Of a DNA stretch of 50,757 nucleotides, positions 26,981 through 35,836 are shown piece after piece. A model generated the notes under the pieces. That model did not search any database and was not told the origin of the DNA. It was given only the letters and a program-made list of their open reading frames with translations. Each line of letters starts with the position of its first letter. The stretch's first letter is position 1. The DNA lies in NCBI GenBank assembly GCA_903831805.1, contig CAIKZD010000006.1, positions 1 to 50,757 on the forward strand. The letters run 5' to 3'. Made by a program: the position numbers and the translations under genes. Origin of the DNA: an uncultured bacterium (GTDB lineage Bacteria > Patescibacteriota > Minisyncoccia > Moranbacterales > UBA2206).

Positions 26981-27214
26981 ATGGAAAATGAAAATGAAAT
27001 ACTAGCCGAGAGTCTTGAGAAATTGTCGGCCAACGTGAACAGGGCAAGCTCTTTCAAGCGCTCTTTTTTGCAAGGCATCTTTTTCGGCTTGGGCAGTGCC
27101 ATCGGAGCGGGCATCATCGCCGCCATTCTCATCGGCACCCTCAATTGGTTCTTCCACTCGGCTAGCAGAGTGCCGGCGTTCCGAAACGCGGAAAACATCT
27201 GGCTACAGAAATAA
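26981..27214 (+). CDS. DUF5665-like small membrane protein
   Basis: A 77-residue protein: a soluble helix, then SFKRSFLQGIFFGLGSAIGAG and a following hydrophobic stretch, which match the look of the DUF5665 family (one or two membrane segments). Function unknown. It is followed 10 bp later by another small membrane protein, and the two may form one unit. Confidence 0.75.
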   Translation: MENENEILAESLEKLSANVNRASSFKRSFLQGIFFGLGSAIGAGIIAAILIGTLNWFFHSASRVPAFRNAENIWLQK

Positions 27215-27224
27215 TTGAAAAACT

Positions 27225-27497
27225 ATGGACAGAAAGATCGGAACCAAAAATAAAAGAAGGATATATATTTTGCTCGCTATCATTTTAGGTATGCTCTTAG
27301 CCGTGATTGCGGCCGCCCTCATCGACCAGGCGCGCATCACTAGCAGTTCATTGTCTGAGGAATTGCCAGAAAGTGTGATCGGAATATTCCTCATCGGTGG
27401 GATGATGCTGGGCTATGTCCTCGGCGTACGCTGGTGGCAGATTGTCTATGTCGAGAAAAGGCATTGGAGAAGATGGAAAGGCGAAGGTTGCAAGTAG
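27225..27497 (+). CDS. Small two-helix membrane protein
   Basis: A 90-residue protein with a basic N-terminus, two membrane helices (about residues 12-33 and 50-70) and a basic, Trp-rich tail (VRWWQ, RHWRRWKG). No family is recognised. It probably shares the transcript of the preceding gene. Confidence 0.65.
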   Translation: MDRKIGTKNKRRIYILLAIILGMLLAVIAAALIDQARITSSSLSEELPESVIGIFLIGGMMLGYVLGVRWWQIVYVEKRHWRRWKGEGCK

Positions 27498-27500
27498 TTG

Positions 27501-27527
27501 ATTATAATGATACAATATCATTATAAT
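27501..27527. promoter_or_regulatory. Operator-like palindrome before the RhuM gene
   Basis: A perfect 12-bp inverted repeat, ATTATAATGATA / TATCATTATAAT, with a 3-bp centre. TATAAT occurs in each arm, so it overlaps the likely -10 region, 15 bp before ATG 27543. A dimeric repressor binding here would block transcription. Confidence 0.5.
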
Positions 27528-27542
27528 AATTAACTTAGTAAA

Positions 27543-28487
27543 ATGGAGGAAACAAAAAACAAAATAATCATCTATAAGACCGAGGACGGGGAAATGAAAA
27601 TTGAAGTGGCGTTGGAGGATGAGACGGTTTGGCTGTCGCAAAAGCAGATGGCGGAGCTGTTTGACTGCAGCGTCGATAATGTGGCGCTTCACTTGAAAAA
27701 TGTTTATTTGGAGGGAGAGTTGGATGAAGAAACAACTTCCGAGGAAACCTCGGTAGTTCAAAAAGAGGGATCCAGAGTGGTAAATCGGATCATAAAAAGG
27801 TATGATTTGGATGCGATTATTTCGGTTGGATACAGAATAAATTCCTTACGAGGCACACAATTTCGCATTTGGGCGACACAGCAGTTACGGGAATATATAG
27901 TGAAAGGTTTTGTGATGGATGATGTGCGATTGGCCAATGGTGGAGTGAAAAAGTCATATTTCACCGAATGGGAAGAGCGGATCAGGCGGATCAGGACTTC
28001 GGAAGCCAATTTTTATCAGAAAGTACGTGACGTTTTTGCTACTAGCGTCGATTATGATCCAAAGACTGACTATGCCAAACAATTTTTCGCGACAGTGCAG
28101 AACAAATTCCATTTTGCCATCACTGGGCTCACGGCTTCGGAGATAGTCGTTTCCAGAATTGACAGCGACAAGGTGAATTTAGGATTGACGAATTGGAAAG
28201 GAGAAGTTATCACTAGGGAGCAGGCGCAAGTGGCCAAAAACTATTTAGCTGAGCTGGAGCTTAAGAGGCTGAATCTTCTAGTGGAACAATTTTTGTCATT
28301 TGCGGAGTTGCAGAGCGTGGAACAACGGGCGATGTATATGAAAAACTGGCTGGAAAAATTGGATGGTTTTTTGATCTTGAATGACAAAAAGATTTTAGAA
28401 AATTCCGGCCGTGTCTCACATCTGGAAATGGAGAAGATTGTAAGAGATAGGTTGAAGAAGTATAATGAGGGTAATAGGTTGAAATAA
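27543..28487 (+). CDS. RhuM-family (virulence RhuM-like) protein
   Basis: A 314-residue protein with the conserved start EVALEDETVWLSQKQMAELF (a helix-turn-helix-like region) and YDLDAIISVGYRINSLRGTQFRIWATQQLREYI, the RhuM core (DUF4062/Bro-N-like block). The C-terminal half is helical. RhuM proteins are common in genomic islands and near toxin-antitoxin or restriction loci; their biochemical role is not settled. The perfect palindrome just upstream suggests self-control. No restriction or toxin partner is adjacent. Confidence 0.85.
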   Translation: MEETKNKIIIYKTEDGEMKIEVALEDETVWLSQKQMAELFDCSVDNVALHLKNVYLEGELDEETTSEETSVVQKEGSRVVNRIIKRYDLDAIISVGYRINSLRGTQFRIWATQQLREYIVKGFVMDDVRLANGGVKKSYFTEWEERIRRIRTSEANFYQKVRDVFATSVDYDPKTDYAKQFFATVQNKFHFAITGLTASEIVVSRIDSDKVNLGLTNWKGEVITREQAQVAKNYLAELELKRLNLLVEQFLSFAELQSVEQRAMYMKNWLEKLDGFLILNDKKILENSGRVSHLEMEKIVRDRLKKYNEGNRLK

Positions 28488-28541
28488 TTACGTAATTTCC
28501 GCCTGAGGCGGATCAGCCTATGGCTGAAATTACTTACATAC

Positions 28542-29108
28542 ATGAACATCACTCAAGCACAATTCGTGAAAGGTATTTTGGGATCAGATCCAGCACTGGA
28601 CAATGGTTTTCCGCAGGTGGCTTTTGTTGGGCGGTCGAATGCCGGGAAATCGAGTCTGATCAATTCTTTGACGCGGCAAAAAAGTTTGGCGCGCACGAGC
28701 AACACTCCGGGACGCACCCAACAGATCAATCTTTTCCTCATCAATGACAATTGCTATTTTTTGGATTTGCCCGGGTATGGATATGCTAAGGCTTCGAAAA
28801 ATCGACAAGCCGAACTGGGTGGCTTGATCCGCGGGTATTTGTTTGTGGCCGAATACGAAAAGCAAAAAATCGTGCAAGTCATCGACGCCGCGGTCGGACC
28901 GACCGAGTTGGATTTGGAAATTTTGCAGATGCTAGAAAAACACGAAAAAGATATCATCATTGTGGCCAATAAGATTGATAAGGTGAAAAAAACTTTGCAA
29001 AAAAAACAGTTGGCGGACATCCAAGAAACAGTCGGCGGGCATAAAGTGGTGGCCTATTCTTCCAAAGAAAATATCGGACGCGCGGAACTTTTGCACGAAA
29101 TAATGTGA
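28542..29108 (+). CDS. engB: Ribosome-biogenesis GTPase EngB/YihA
   Basis: A TRAFAC-class GTPase needed for 50S subunit assembly. The 188 residues carry G1 GRSNAGKSS (residues 30-38), the G2 Thr in [10 protein letters not shown]3 [10 protein letters not shown]4 NKID and G5 YSSKEN. Length and order match the family. The start ATG 28542 follows a stretch with an inverted GTAATTTC / GAAATTAC pair around CGCCTGAGGCGG. It stands alone. Confidence 0.95.
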   Translation: MNITQAQFVKGILGSDPALDNGFPQVAFVGRSNAGKSSLINSLTRQKSLARTSNTPGRTQQINLFLINDNCYFLDLPGYGYAKASKNRQAELGGLIRGYLFVAEYEKQKIVQVIDAAVGPTELDLEILQMLEKHEKDIIIVANKIDKVKKTLQKKQLADIQETVGGHKVVAYSSKENIGRAELLHEIM

Positions 29109-29196
29109 CTCAGCCTTTTATATTAGAACTCGTGTGTTTCAGATTAGTCTTGTGTATATGAGAATCTGGTCATACATAATTAAATTTTTACACTAG

Positions 29197-29216
29197 ATTC
29201 CCGCCTACGCGGGAAT
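29197..29216. repeat. Small dispersed hairpin repeat
   Basis: ATTCCCGC / GCGGGAAT with a 4-nt loop, followed by GACA. This is a common REP-like hairpin type in bacterial genomes. It stands 9 bp before the GIY-YIG gene. Confidence 0.5.
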
Positions 29217-29224
29217 GACACAAA

Positions 29225-29497
29225 ATGTATTATCTTTACATTCTGCAATGTGCTGACCAAACTTTATATACTGGCATCACGACGGATTTAGAGCGCCGGG
29301 TGGCGCAGCATAACGGTGAAGCCAAGTTGGGGGCGAAATACACCTCCGCGCGGCGACCGGTCAAAGTGGTCTATTTAAAAAAATTTGAAAACCGCTCCTT
29401 GGCGGCCAAAGAAGAGGCGCGGATCAAAAAATTAGACAGAGCAACTAAGCTAAGGTTGATTGGAAGTTTAAAGAGGGAAAAAAGTAAGGTATCGTAG
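29225..29497 (+). CDS. GIY-YIG domain nuclease
   Basis: A 90-residue single GIY-YIG domain of the UvrC/YhbQ type: YYLYILQCADQTLYTGITTD, the Arg in LERRVAQH, and the Glu in AKEEARIKKLDR (metal ligand). Members are small structure-specific endonucleases. The gene ends in a palindrome that may act as a terminator. Confidence 0.9.
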   Translation: MYYLYILQCADQTLYTGITTDLERRVAQHNGEAKLGAKYTSARRPVKVVYLKKFENRSLAAKEEARIKKLDRATKLRLIGSLKREKSKVS

Positions 29498-29521
29498 AGG
29501 TTCAATTCATTGAACCTCTAC
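29494..29521. terminator. Bidirectional palindrome between convergent genes
   Basis: A perfect 13-bp stem (29494-29506 with 29509-29521) with a 2-nt loop. It begins with GTAGAGG, the same opening as the palindromes at 4685 and 48485. A-rich and T-rich tails lie on both sides. Confidence 0.55.
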
Positions 29522-29529
29522 AAAATTTT

Positions 29530-30264
29530 TTACGAAGTAGTAATGATATTTTTCCAGGGGCCATCGGGCACATCGGAAGCATTCACGAATTGCCAGTCGA
29601 CATTGTCTTCGCCGTTCAAATTGAGATATGTTTGCACGGCAGGGGACAGATCCAGACCGGCGTTGTCATTGCCTTGGCTAGTCGGCGCAGCCTGGCCAAA
29701 GACATAGTGGCTGTCGTTTTCGCCGAACGGCCCGACATCTTCCCATTGGGCATAAACCGTCGTGCCATTCTTGGTGATCTTTATCCATTGATTTTTCAAC
29801 ATTGATTGAGACGAATCCCAAGAAGAAGCCGCGGCCCAGTAGATAATTTTATTCGCGTCAGGTTTACGGTCGCCATTGCCATTGAAGTCATTATAGGGCA
29901 AGGCGAAATAGAAAGGATTTTCTTTGGGCGTGAAAGCCGCCGGCAGGAATCCATTCCGGCTATTAGGATCATCCGCCCCGCCATAATGTGCTTGCCAATT
30001 ATCATCCCACGCGCTAGCAGCATTGGAAATGAAAGCGTTGCTGCCTGAGGCCCCTTCACCGATCCAAAAAGTGGTGGCAATGATGTTTTTATGCAAAGGA
30101 TATTGGCCGGGAGAAAGTTGCGCCGTGTCTGTTTGATCGATTGGGCGCGCGGTTTCGACTGTCGGCGCATTAGTGGCAGAGTGCCAGTGCCAAAAAATCA
30201 GGATGATGGCTATGCCTAAAATACTGACAGCTCCGGCGATAATAACAGCTAAATTTCTTTTCAT
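29530..30264 (-). CDS. Secreted protein, paralogue of 30478-31353
   Basis: A 244-residue protein with an N-terminal anchor or signal (about residues 7-26), a Thr/Ala-rich linker, and a domain of about 180 residues with PKENPFYFALPYNDFN, KNQWIKITKNGTTVYAQWED, VGPFGEND and AGLDLSPAVQTYL. The GPF and DLSPA patterns recall double-psi beta-barrel (RlpA/expansin-like) folds, but this is a weak inference. The divergent neighbour shares the whole domain. A wall-associated role fits the region. Confidence 0.75.
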   Translation of the reverse strand: MKRNLAVIIAGAVSILGIAIILIFWHWHSATNAPTVETARPIDQTDTAQLSPGQYPLHKNIIATTFWIGEGASGSNAFISNAASAWDDNWQAHYGGADDPNSRNGFLPAAFTPKENPFYFALPYNDFNGNGDRKPDANKIIYWAAASSWDSSQSMLKNQWIKITKNGTTVYAQWEDVGPFGENDSHYVFGQAAPTSQGNDNAGLDLSPAVQTYLNLNGEDNVDWQFVNASDVPDGPWKNIITTS

Positions 30265-30477
30265 ATTTTATCTCTAATAAGCCAAATTGACCCAATAATG
30301 TTGCCTAAGTTTGACATTCATGCTATTATTCTATAACAATTTTGCCGAATTGAGAAGCCATTCTTGGCAACATTTTTTTCAAGATGAAAAAAATATAACA
30401 AAAAATATTTATCAATCGGCAACAATTGGTAAGGACAATTTAATAATTAAATAATTAATTTTTACGAAAAATTTATT

Positions 30478-31353
30478 ATGATAATAAATAAGAAGAGGTC
30501 TGTTTATTTTTCGATAGTTTTTATCCTGGCATCTTCCAGTCTGGCTTATGTGGCTTTGGCCAAGAATGCTTGGAAAACTAAAAACGCTAAAGCGCAAGAT
30601 ATGACTCAAGCAAAAAATAAAAAAGAAACGGATAAAGTTTCTGCCGCCGTTTCTGCTCCTGACAAGACAACTCCGGAGCCGGCAACTTCGAATCAAGCAG
30701 TGGCTGCGGCGCCTGCAACAATTGCGACGACTGCGACTGCTGCGGCCCCGGCCAAGGGAGATGAGTATCCGGTACACCAAAATATTTCCACCACTTATTT
30801 CTGGGCGGGGGAAGAAGCGGATGCTGATAACAAAAATATTTCCAATCTGCCGAGCGCCTGGGATGAAGATTGGGTCAAACATTTCGGCGGGATAGATGAT
30901 CCGGCCAAGCGAAGCGGATTCCTGCCAGCCGGCTTTACCCCCAAGGAGAATCCTTTCTATTTCGCGCTACCCTATAATGACTTCAACTCTAAAGGAGACC
31001 AAAAGAATGACGCTGTGGCCCTGGCTATGTGGGGGACCGGCACAAAATTCGGGGCTGAAGATTCGATGTGCAAAAACCAGTGGATCAAGATTACTAAAAA
31101 CGGCAAGACGGTTTATGCCCAATGGGAAGATGTTGGGCCGTTCGGCGAAGATGATAAGGCTTATGTCTTTGGTGGCGCCGCGCCGAAGAGCAAAGAAAAT
31201 TCTCACGCCGGATTGGATGTTTCTCCGGCCGTACATGACTATTTGAGTCTGGGCGATGTGGACAAAACCGATTGGCAGTTCATAGATGCTGCGGATGTGC
31301 CGGCGGGTCCTTGGAAAAATACCATCACCAAGTCGCAGACTTTTTGGCGATAA
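30478..31353 (+). CDS. Secreted protein, paralogue of 29530-30264
   Basis: A 291-residue protein: signal or anchor (about residues 8-28), a long Ala/Thr/Pro-rich linker (about 40-95), and the same C-terminal domain as the divergent neighbour (FTPKENPFYFALPYNDFN, KNQWIKITKNGKTVYAQWED, VGPFGEDD, AGLDVSPAVHDYL). A single Cys in the domain (MCKNQW) is absent from the paralogue. The two genes start 213 bp apart, back to back. A rho-independent terminator follows. Confidence 0.75.
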   Translation: MIINKKRSVYFSIVFILASSSLAYVALAKNAWKTKNAKAQDMTQAKNKKETDKVSAAVSAPDKTTPEPATSNQAVAAAPATIATTATAAAPAKGDEYPVHQNISTTYFWAGEEADADNKNISNLPSAWDEDWVKHFGGIDDPAKRSGFLPAGFTPKENPFYFALPYNDFNSKGDQKNDAVALAMWGTGTKFGAEDSMCKNQWIKITKNGKTVYAQWEDVGPFGEDDKAYVFGGAAPKSKENSHAGLDVSPAVHDYLSLGDVDKTDWQFIDAADVPAGPWKNTITKSQTFWR

Positions 31354-31381
31354 TCCGGGAAAAAAGGCTAAAAACGCTCCG

Positions 31382-31402
31382 AAACGCTCGGGCGTTTTTT
31401 CT
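31382..31402 (+). terminator. Terminator
   Basis: Stem AAACGC / GCGTTT with loop TCGG and a T run, 28 bp after the stop at 31353. Confidence 0.7.
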
Positions 31403-31454
31403 TTTGAAAAATAGCGCAAGTTGGATTATTGTAGTATCATAGGAGCAGATAATA

Positions 31455-34400
31455 ATGATTTATCCTTGGATTATGGACAATAACAACAAACAGGTTTTCT
31501 ATTCTGAAAACCCCAGACGCTGGATATATTCCCGGCGGACGATTTTTGCCGTGCTGCTTTTTTTGACGGCGCTTTTAGGCATCACCATTGGCAGTGTCAT
31601 TTTAGGGCCGACTTTGCCGGATGTGAATTTGAGTTCGTTGGACCCAATCTATCGCGGAGCCCCGAAAAATCCTACAACCACCACTTTGCCTGCGACGCTG
31701 GCAGTTTCTCAAAATCTGACTTTCCCAGCAAGCGGCACGGAACCGATTGCTAGACCGAAGGCTTTGGGTTTCTATGTCAATTGGGACGATAATAGTTTTA
31801 GTTCGCTGAAAGACAATATCCAAAATATGGACGAACTTGTGCCGGAGTGGCTCCATCTGGGCGACGCGGCCGCGCCTATTATAATCGACGACCAAGCAGC
31901 GCAGGATAAGGCAGTCAGCTACATCAAACAGGTGCGCCCGACTTTGCCGATTGTGCCGCTCATAAACAATTACAACAACGATACGCAGGATTGGGATGCC
32001 GGCCGGTTGACCGCGGCCTTGGTGACACCCGCGGCGCGCACGACTCTCATTTCCAGCCTTTTGAATTTCGTGAATCAAAATAATTTTTCCGGGGTGAGTA
32101 TCGATTTTGAAAACATCCCGCCTGAGCAGCAGGCCAATCTGACGCTATTCATGCAAGAGCTGTATGCTAAGTTTCATCCGCTGAAGTTGGAAGTTTCGCA
32201 GAGTATTCCCTTGGAGGATGACTCTTTTAGCGCGAAGGAGTTGTCAAAATATTGCGATTTTTTGATTCTTATGGCTTATGATGAGCATGCCATTTATGAC
32301 ACAATGCAAGGGCCGATCGCTTCACAAAACTGGATAACCAGCAGTTTGAATCTGCGCCTCAGCGAAGCGCCGATTAATAAATATGTCATAGCCCTTGGCG
32401 GCTATGGTTATGATTGGATAGATAATGAAACGGCCGGCACTGAATTGACTTTCCAGCAGGCGATGGCCATTGCCAAAAAAGCCGGTACCTCGCCAACGCT
32501 TGATCCGGTTTCTCTCAACCCGACTTTCAACTATACCGATGAGAATAAAAAATTGCACCATGTCTGGTTTTTGGATGCAGTCACAGCTTTCAATGAGATG
32601 GCTATTGGAAGAAAAATGGGCGGACCATACGGCTATGCTCTTTGGCGATTGGGAAGTGAGGATCCATCGATTTGGCAAGCTTTCTCCAATCGAGAAAATC
32701 TGACCGGCAGCGGCGCGGATAGTCTGAAGACACTCGAATACGGTTATGATATCAGTTATATCGGCCAAGGTGAGATTTTGAAAATCACCGGTGTTCCGCA
32801 AGCGGGCGCACGCACGGTGACGTTTGATGCGCCGACGGGGTTCATTAAAGAGGAAAACATTTCCAAATTTCCTTCCCCGTACGTGATTAATCGGTGGGGC
32901 GGTGGCGACGCCAATAAGAAAAAAATCGTTCTGACTTTTGATGATGGGCCGGACGAAAAATATACCCCCCAGATTCTCAGCATTTTGAAAAAATATAATG
33001 TTCCAGCCGTTTTCTTTTTGATCGGAGCTAACGCCAACATCAATCCAAATCTAGTGCGGCAGGAGTTTAGCTCGGGCGCGGAAATTGGCAATCATACCTA
33101 TTCCCATCCGAATATCACCGAGATATCCAATCAACAATTGAACTTTGAATTGGGTTCTACTCAGCGTTTGCTTGAAGGGATCCTCGGTAGGAAAACCGTC
33201 CTTTTCCGCCCGCCGTATGCCGAAGATATTGAACCGGCGACGCCTGACCAAGTCAGTCCGTTGGTCTACACTAATAGTGGCGGCTATTACACAGTGGCGA
33301 TGCATATTGATCCGAATGATTGGAGTTCTCCCGGAGTGGATAACATCGTTAGCCGTGTTGTTGATGGAGCAGTTGCCGGCGATGGCAGCGTGGTTCTTTT
33401 GCATGATGGCGGGGGCAATCGCGATCAGACCGTAGCGGCTCTGCCAAAAATCATTGAAAGTTTGCGCTCGCAGGGTTTTCAGTTTGTCGGAGTATCGGAC
33501 TTGATTGGAACGAGTCGCGACAAGCTGATGCCAACAGTTTCTGCCCGGGAAAGATTCTTGGTCTATTCCGGCGCGGCCACGGTTTTCGTAGTGGATTATT
33601 TCAATCGATTTATGCACTTCATGTTTTTGTTAGGAATAATTTTAGGCACGATGCGTTTTCTTTTCATCGGGACGCTGGCGCTCATCCAGTGGGTGCATGC
33701 TCGTCATGGGTTGTTTCGAAAATATGAAAATGTGTATTGTCCGACGGTTGGCGTCATCATCCCCGCTTACAATGAGGAAAAGGTGATTGCGACAACTGTG
33801 CACGCCATTCTCAAATCCACCTATCCCAATATGGAAATAATTGTTGTTGACGATGGTTCAACTGACGCGACATATCAAGTGTTGCGGGAAAATTTTGCCA
33901 ATAATCATCGAGTTAAACTGTTCACTAAGAAAAATGGCGGGAAATCAGAAGCGCTGAATCTGGGAATCCTAAAAACCACCGCGGAAATCGTAGTTACTTT
34001 GGATGCAGACACGGTGTTCCTCGCTAATACCATCTCTAAATTAGTGCGGAAGTTTGTCGATCGGCGCGTGTGGGCGGTGGCCGGCAATGCCAAAGTGGGC
34101 AATCGCATCAATTTGTTGACACGTTGGCAGGCACTGGAATATATCACCAGTCAGAATTTGGATCGGCGCGCTTTTGAAATTATGAATTGCATTACAGTGG
34201 TGCCGGGGGCGGTGGGGGCTTGGCGGCGCGAAGCTATTGTTGAAGCCGGCGGATTTTCCAGTGATACTTTAGCCGAGGACACCGATCTGACTTTCGCTAT
34301 CATTCGGCGCGGCCATCATGTGGCCTATGAAGACGAAGCTTTGGCGTATACGGAAGCGCCTGACACCACCAGAAACTTCATCAAGCAGCGTTTCCGCTGG

Positions 34401-34859
34401 ATGTATGGCACACTACAGACCGTTTGGAAACATCGGGATGTCTGGGGCAGGAAAAAATACGGGGCGTTGGGATTTTTCTCCGTGCCGAACGTTCTGATTT
34501 TTCAGATAATTTTTCCATTAGTCTCGCCCCTCATGGATCTCACTATGATTTTGTCCATCCTGTGGGCGGCGTGGCAAAACCATTATCATCCGATCGATTT
34601 TTCCTCCTTGCACGCTTTTCGGAAAATTTTCATCTACTATTTCTTCTTCTTAGCCATTGATCTTTTGACGGCGGCCATCCCGTTCCTTTTGGAACACAAA
34701 GAAAAATGGTCGCTCATCATTTGGCTGCCACTGCAAAGATTTTATTATCGCCAGTTGATGTATTACGTGGCCATCAAATCAATACTGACGGTCTTACGCG
34801 GCCGCACAGTAGGCTGGGGGAAATTTGAAAGAAAAGCGACAGTGAAAGAAATGGCGTAG
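31455..34859 (+). CDS. GH18 / polysaccharide deacetylase / GT2 fusion protein
   Basis: A 1134-residue membrane protein joining three enzymes. After an N-terminal membrane helix (about 27-50) there is a GH18-like domain (about 100-430) with GVSIDFENI, where the Glu near 218 is the likely catalytic acid. Next comes a NodB-type deacetylase (about 485-690) with TFDDGPD, the metal-binding HTYSH and RPPYAE. A membrane hairpin (about 715-745) leads to a processive GT2 synthase: VIIPAYNEE near 765, LDADT, EDTDLT and QRFRW near 977. Membrane helices end the protein. It would make, deacetylate and trim a beta-linked polysaccharide. ATG 31455 has AGGAG nine bases before it. Confidence 0.93.
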   Translation: MIYPWIMDNNNKQVFYSENPRRWIYSRRTIFAVLLFLTALLGITIGSVILGPTLPDVNLSSLDPIYRGAPKNPTTTTLPATLAVSQNLTFPASGTEPIARPKALGFYVNWDDNSFSSLKDNIQNMDELVPEWLHLGDAAAPIIIDDQAAQDKAVSYIKQVRPTLPIVPLINNYNNDTQDWDAGRLTAALVTPAARTTLISSLLNFVNQNNFSGVSIDFENIPPEQQANLTLFMQELYAKFHPLKLEVSQSIPLEDDSFSAKELSKYCDFLILMAYDEHAIYDTMQGPIASQNWITSSLNLRLSEAPINKYVIALGGYGYDWIDNETAGTELTFQQAMAIAKKAGTSPTLDPVSLNPTFNYTDENKKLHHVWFLDAVTAFNEMAIGRKMGGPYGYALWRLGSEDPSIWQAFSNRENLTGSGADSLKTLEYGYDISYIGQGEILKITGVPQAGARTVTFDAPTGFIKEENISKFPSPYVINRWGGGDANKKKIVLTFDDGPDEKYTPQILSILKKYNVPAVFFLIGANANINPNLVRQEFSSGAEIGNHTYSHPNITEISNQQLNFELGSTQRLLEGILGRKTVLFRPPYAEDIEPATPDQVSPLVYTNSGGYYTVAMHIDPNDWSSPGVDNIVSRVVDGAVAGDGSVVLLHDGGGNRDQTVAALPKIIESLRSQGFQFVGVSDLIGTSRDKLMPTVSARERFLVYSGAATVFVVDYFNRFMHFMFLLGIILGTMRFLFIGTLALIQWVHARHGLFRKYENVYCPTVGVIIPAYNEEKVIATTVHAILKSTYPNMEIIVVDDGSTDATYQVLRENFANNHRVKLFTKKNGGKSEALNLGILKTTAEIVVTLDADTVFLANTISKLVRKFVDRRVWAVAGNAKVGNRINLLTRWQALEYITSQNLDRRAFEIMNCITVVPGAVGAWRREAIVEAGGFSSDTLAEDTDLTFAIIRRGHHVAYEDEALAYTEAPDTTRNFIKQRFRWMYGTLQTVWKHRDVWGRKKYGALGFFSVPNVLIFQIIFPLVSPLMDLTMILSILWAAWQNHYHPIDFSSLHAFRKIFIYYFFFLAIDLLTAAIPFLLEHKEKWSLIIWLPLQRFYYRQLMYYVAIKSILTVLRGRTVGWGKFERKATVKEMA

Positions 34860-34871
34860 ATTGTATCAATC

Positions 34872-34914
34872 GCCAAGGTTCGACCTTTGGCATAGCCAAA
34901 GGTCGAACCTTGGC
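34872..34914. repeat. Long perfect palindrome after the synthase gene
   Basis: A perfect 20-bp stem (34872-34891 with 34895-34914) with loop ATA, 12 bp after the fusion-gene stop and 10 bp before the DedA start. It has no good T tract, so it is more like a REP element than a terminator. Confidence 0.7.
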
Positions 34915-34924
34915 TCCAGGAAGA

Positions 34925-35554
34925 ATGAAAAATTATAACTTATCTATGGAACAGACCGGACAATTTATTTTTGCTTTTTTGAAACATTATGGCTATTTTG
35001 TGATGTTGCCGCTCATGATCATTGAAGGGCCGGTGGTGACCATCATGGCCGCTATGCTGGCCAGTCTGGGTGCTTTCTGGTGGCCATTCGTTTTGCTTTT
35101 TTCCATTTTGGGCGACCTGATCGGGGACATGCTTTTCTATGGCTTGGGCCACCGCTATGGCCTGGGCTTTGTGCGGCGCGTCGGAAAATATATCGGTATC
35201 ACGGAAAAATTAGTGACCCGCATGGAAAAATATTTCACGCGTCATGGCGGCAAAACAATCTTTGCAGTCAAATCAACTACGGGTCTGTGTTGGGCGACCT
35301 TTGTGGCGGCCGGCATCGTCAAGATGGATTTCAAAAAATTTGTCAAATATTCTTTTTATGGCGGCATAGTGTGGAGCGGATTTTTGGTGGCCATGGGTTA
35401 TTTCTATGGCTATCTCTGGCGCGAGATGAAAATTTACATCAGCTGGATCGGTTGGATCATATTCGCCGTAGCCGCTGCCTCTATTATTTTTATAAATTTA
35501 TATAAGAACCGCGAAGCGAAAAATCTTTTGAAAAAAGATGGAGAAGAAGAATAA
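34925..35554 (+). CDS. DedA-family membrane protein
   Basis: A 209-residue member of the DedA/SNARE-associated (VTT) family, which includes flippases or carriers for undecaprenyl phosphate or phospholipids. Four to five helices, with GDLIGDMLFYGLGHRYG and the re-entrant loop region FTRHGGKTIFAVKSTTGLCWATFVAAG. The usual Arg of the FxRFxPGxR motif appears as K in VKSTTG, so it is divergent. ATG 34925 with an AGGAAG SD is preferred to a TTG at 34910. Its place after the polysaccharide synthase suggests lipid-carrier recycling (inference). Confidence 0.87.
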   Translation: MKNYNLSMEQTGQFIFAFLKHYGYFVMLPLMIIEGPVVTIMAAMLASLGAFWWPFVLLFSILGDLIGDMLFYGLGHRYGLGFVRRVGKYIGITEKLVTRMEKYFTRHGGKTIFAVKSTTGLCWATFVAAGIVKMDFKKFVKYSFYGGIVWSGFLVAMGYFYGYLWREMKIYISWIGWIIFAVAAASIIFINLYKNREAKNLLKKDGEEE

Positions 35555-35561
35555 TGTTTTT

Positions 35562-35690
35562 ATGGAAAACACTCGCCAAAAATCATTGGCGCTTGAAGCG
35601 GTGAAAAAGGTTGCCATGGCTGATCTCCATGCCTGCTATCGCAATTCAGAAATAACGGCCGCCGCCATTGCGCATTATTTGGATGGTTGA
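35562..35690 (+). CDS. Possible small protein (42 residues)
   Basis: ATG 35562 to TGA 35690, seven bases after the DedA stop, just before a terminator. The peptide is helical and Ala-rich with one Cys. No SD is clear and no family is known. Its position supports translation from the DedA transcript, but the frame could be chance. Confidence 0.35.
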   Translation: MENTRQKSLALEAVKKVAMADLHACYRNSEITAAAIAHYLDG

Positions 35691-35713
35691 GGCGAAGGCA
35701 TTATCAACTTTAT

Positions 35714-35749
35714 CCCACAGGAATTCTATCTTCCTGCGGGGCTTTTTTT
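35714..35749 (+). terminator. Terminator after the DedA unit
   Basis: A 10-bp stem with one mismatch (35714-35723 with 35731-35740), loop TTCTATC, then T7. Confidence 0.75.
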
Positions 35750-35836
35750 AGCCAAAAAGTCTAAAAGTCCGGCATAGTCGTACTAATAGGGCTGGCTATT
35801 TGATAAAAACAGTTAAAAGAGTAGAATAGACACTAT

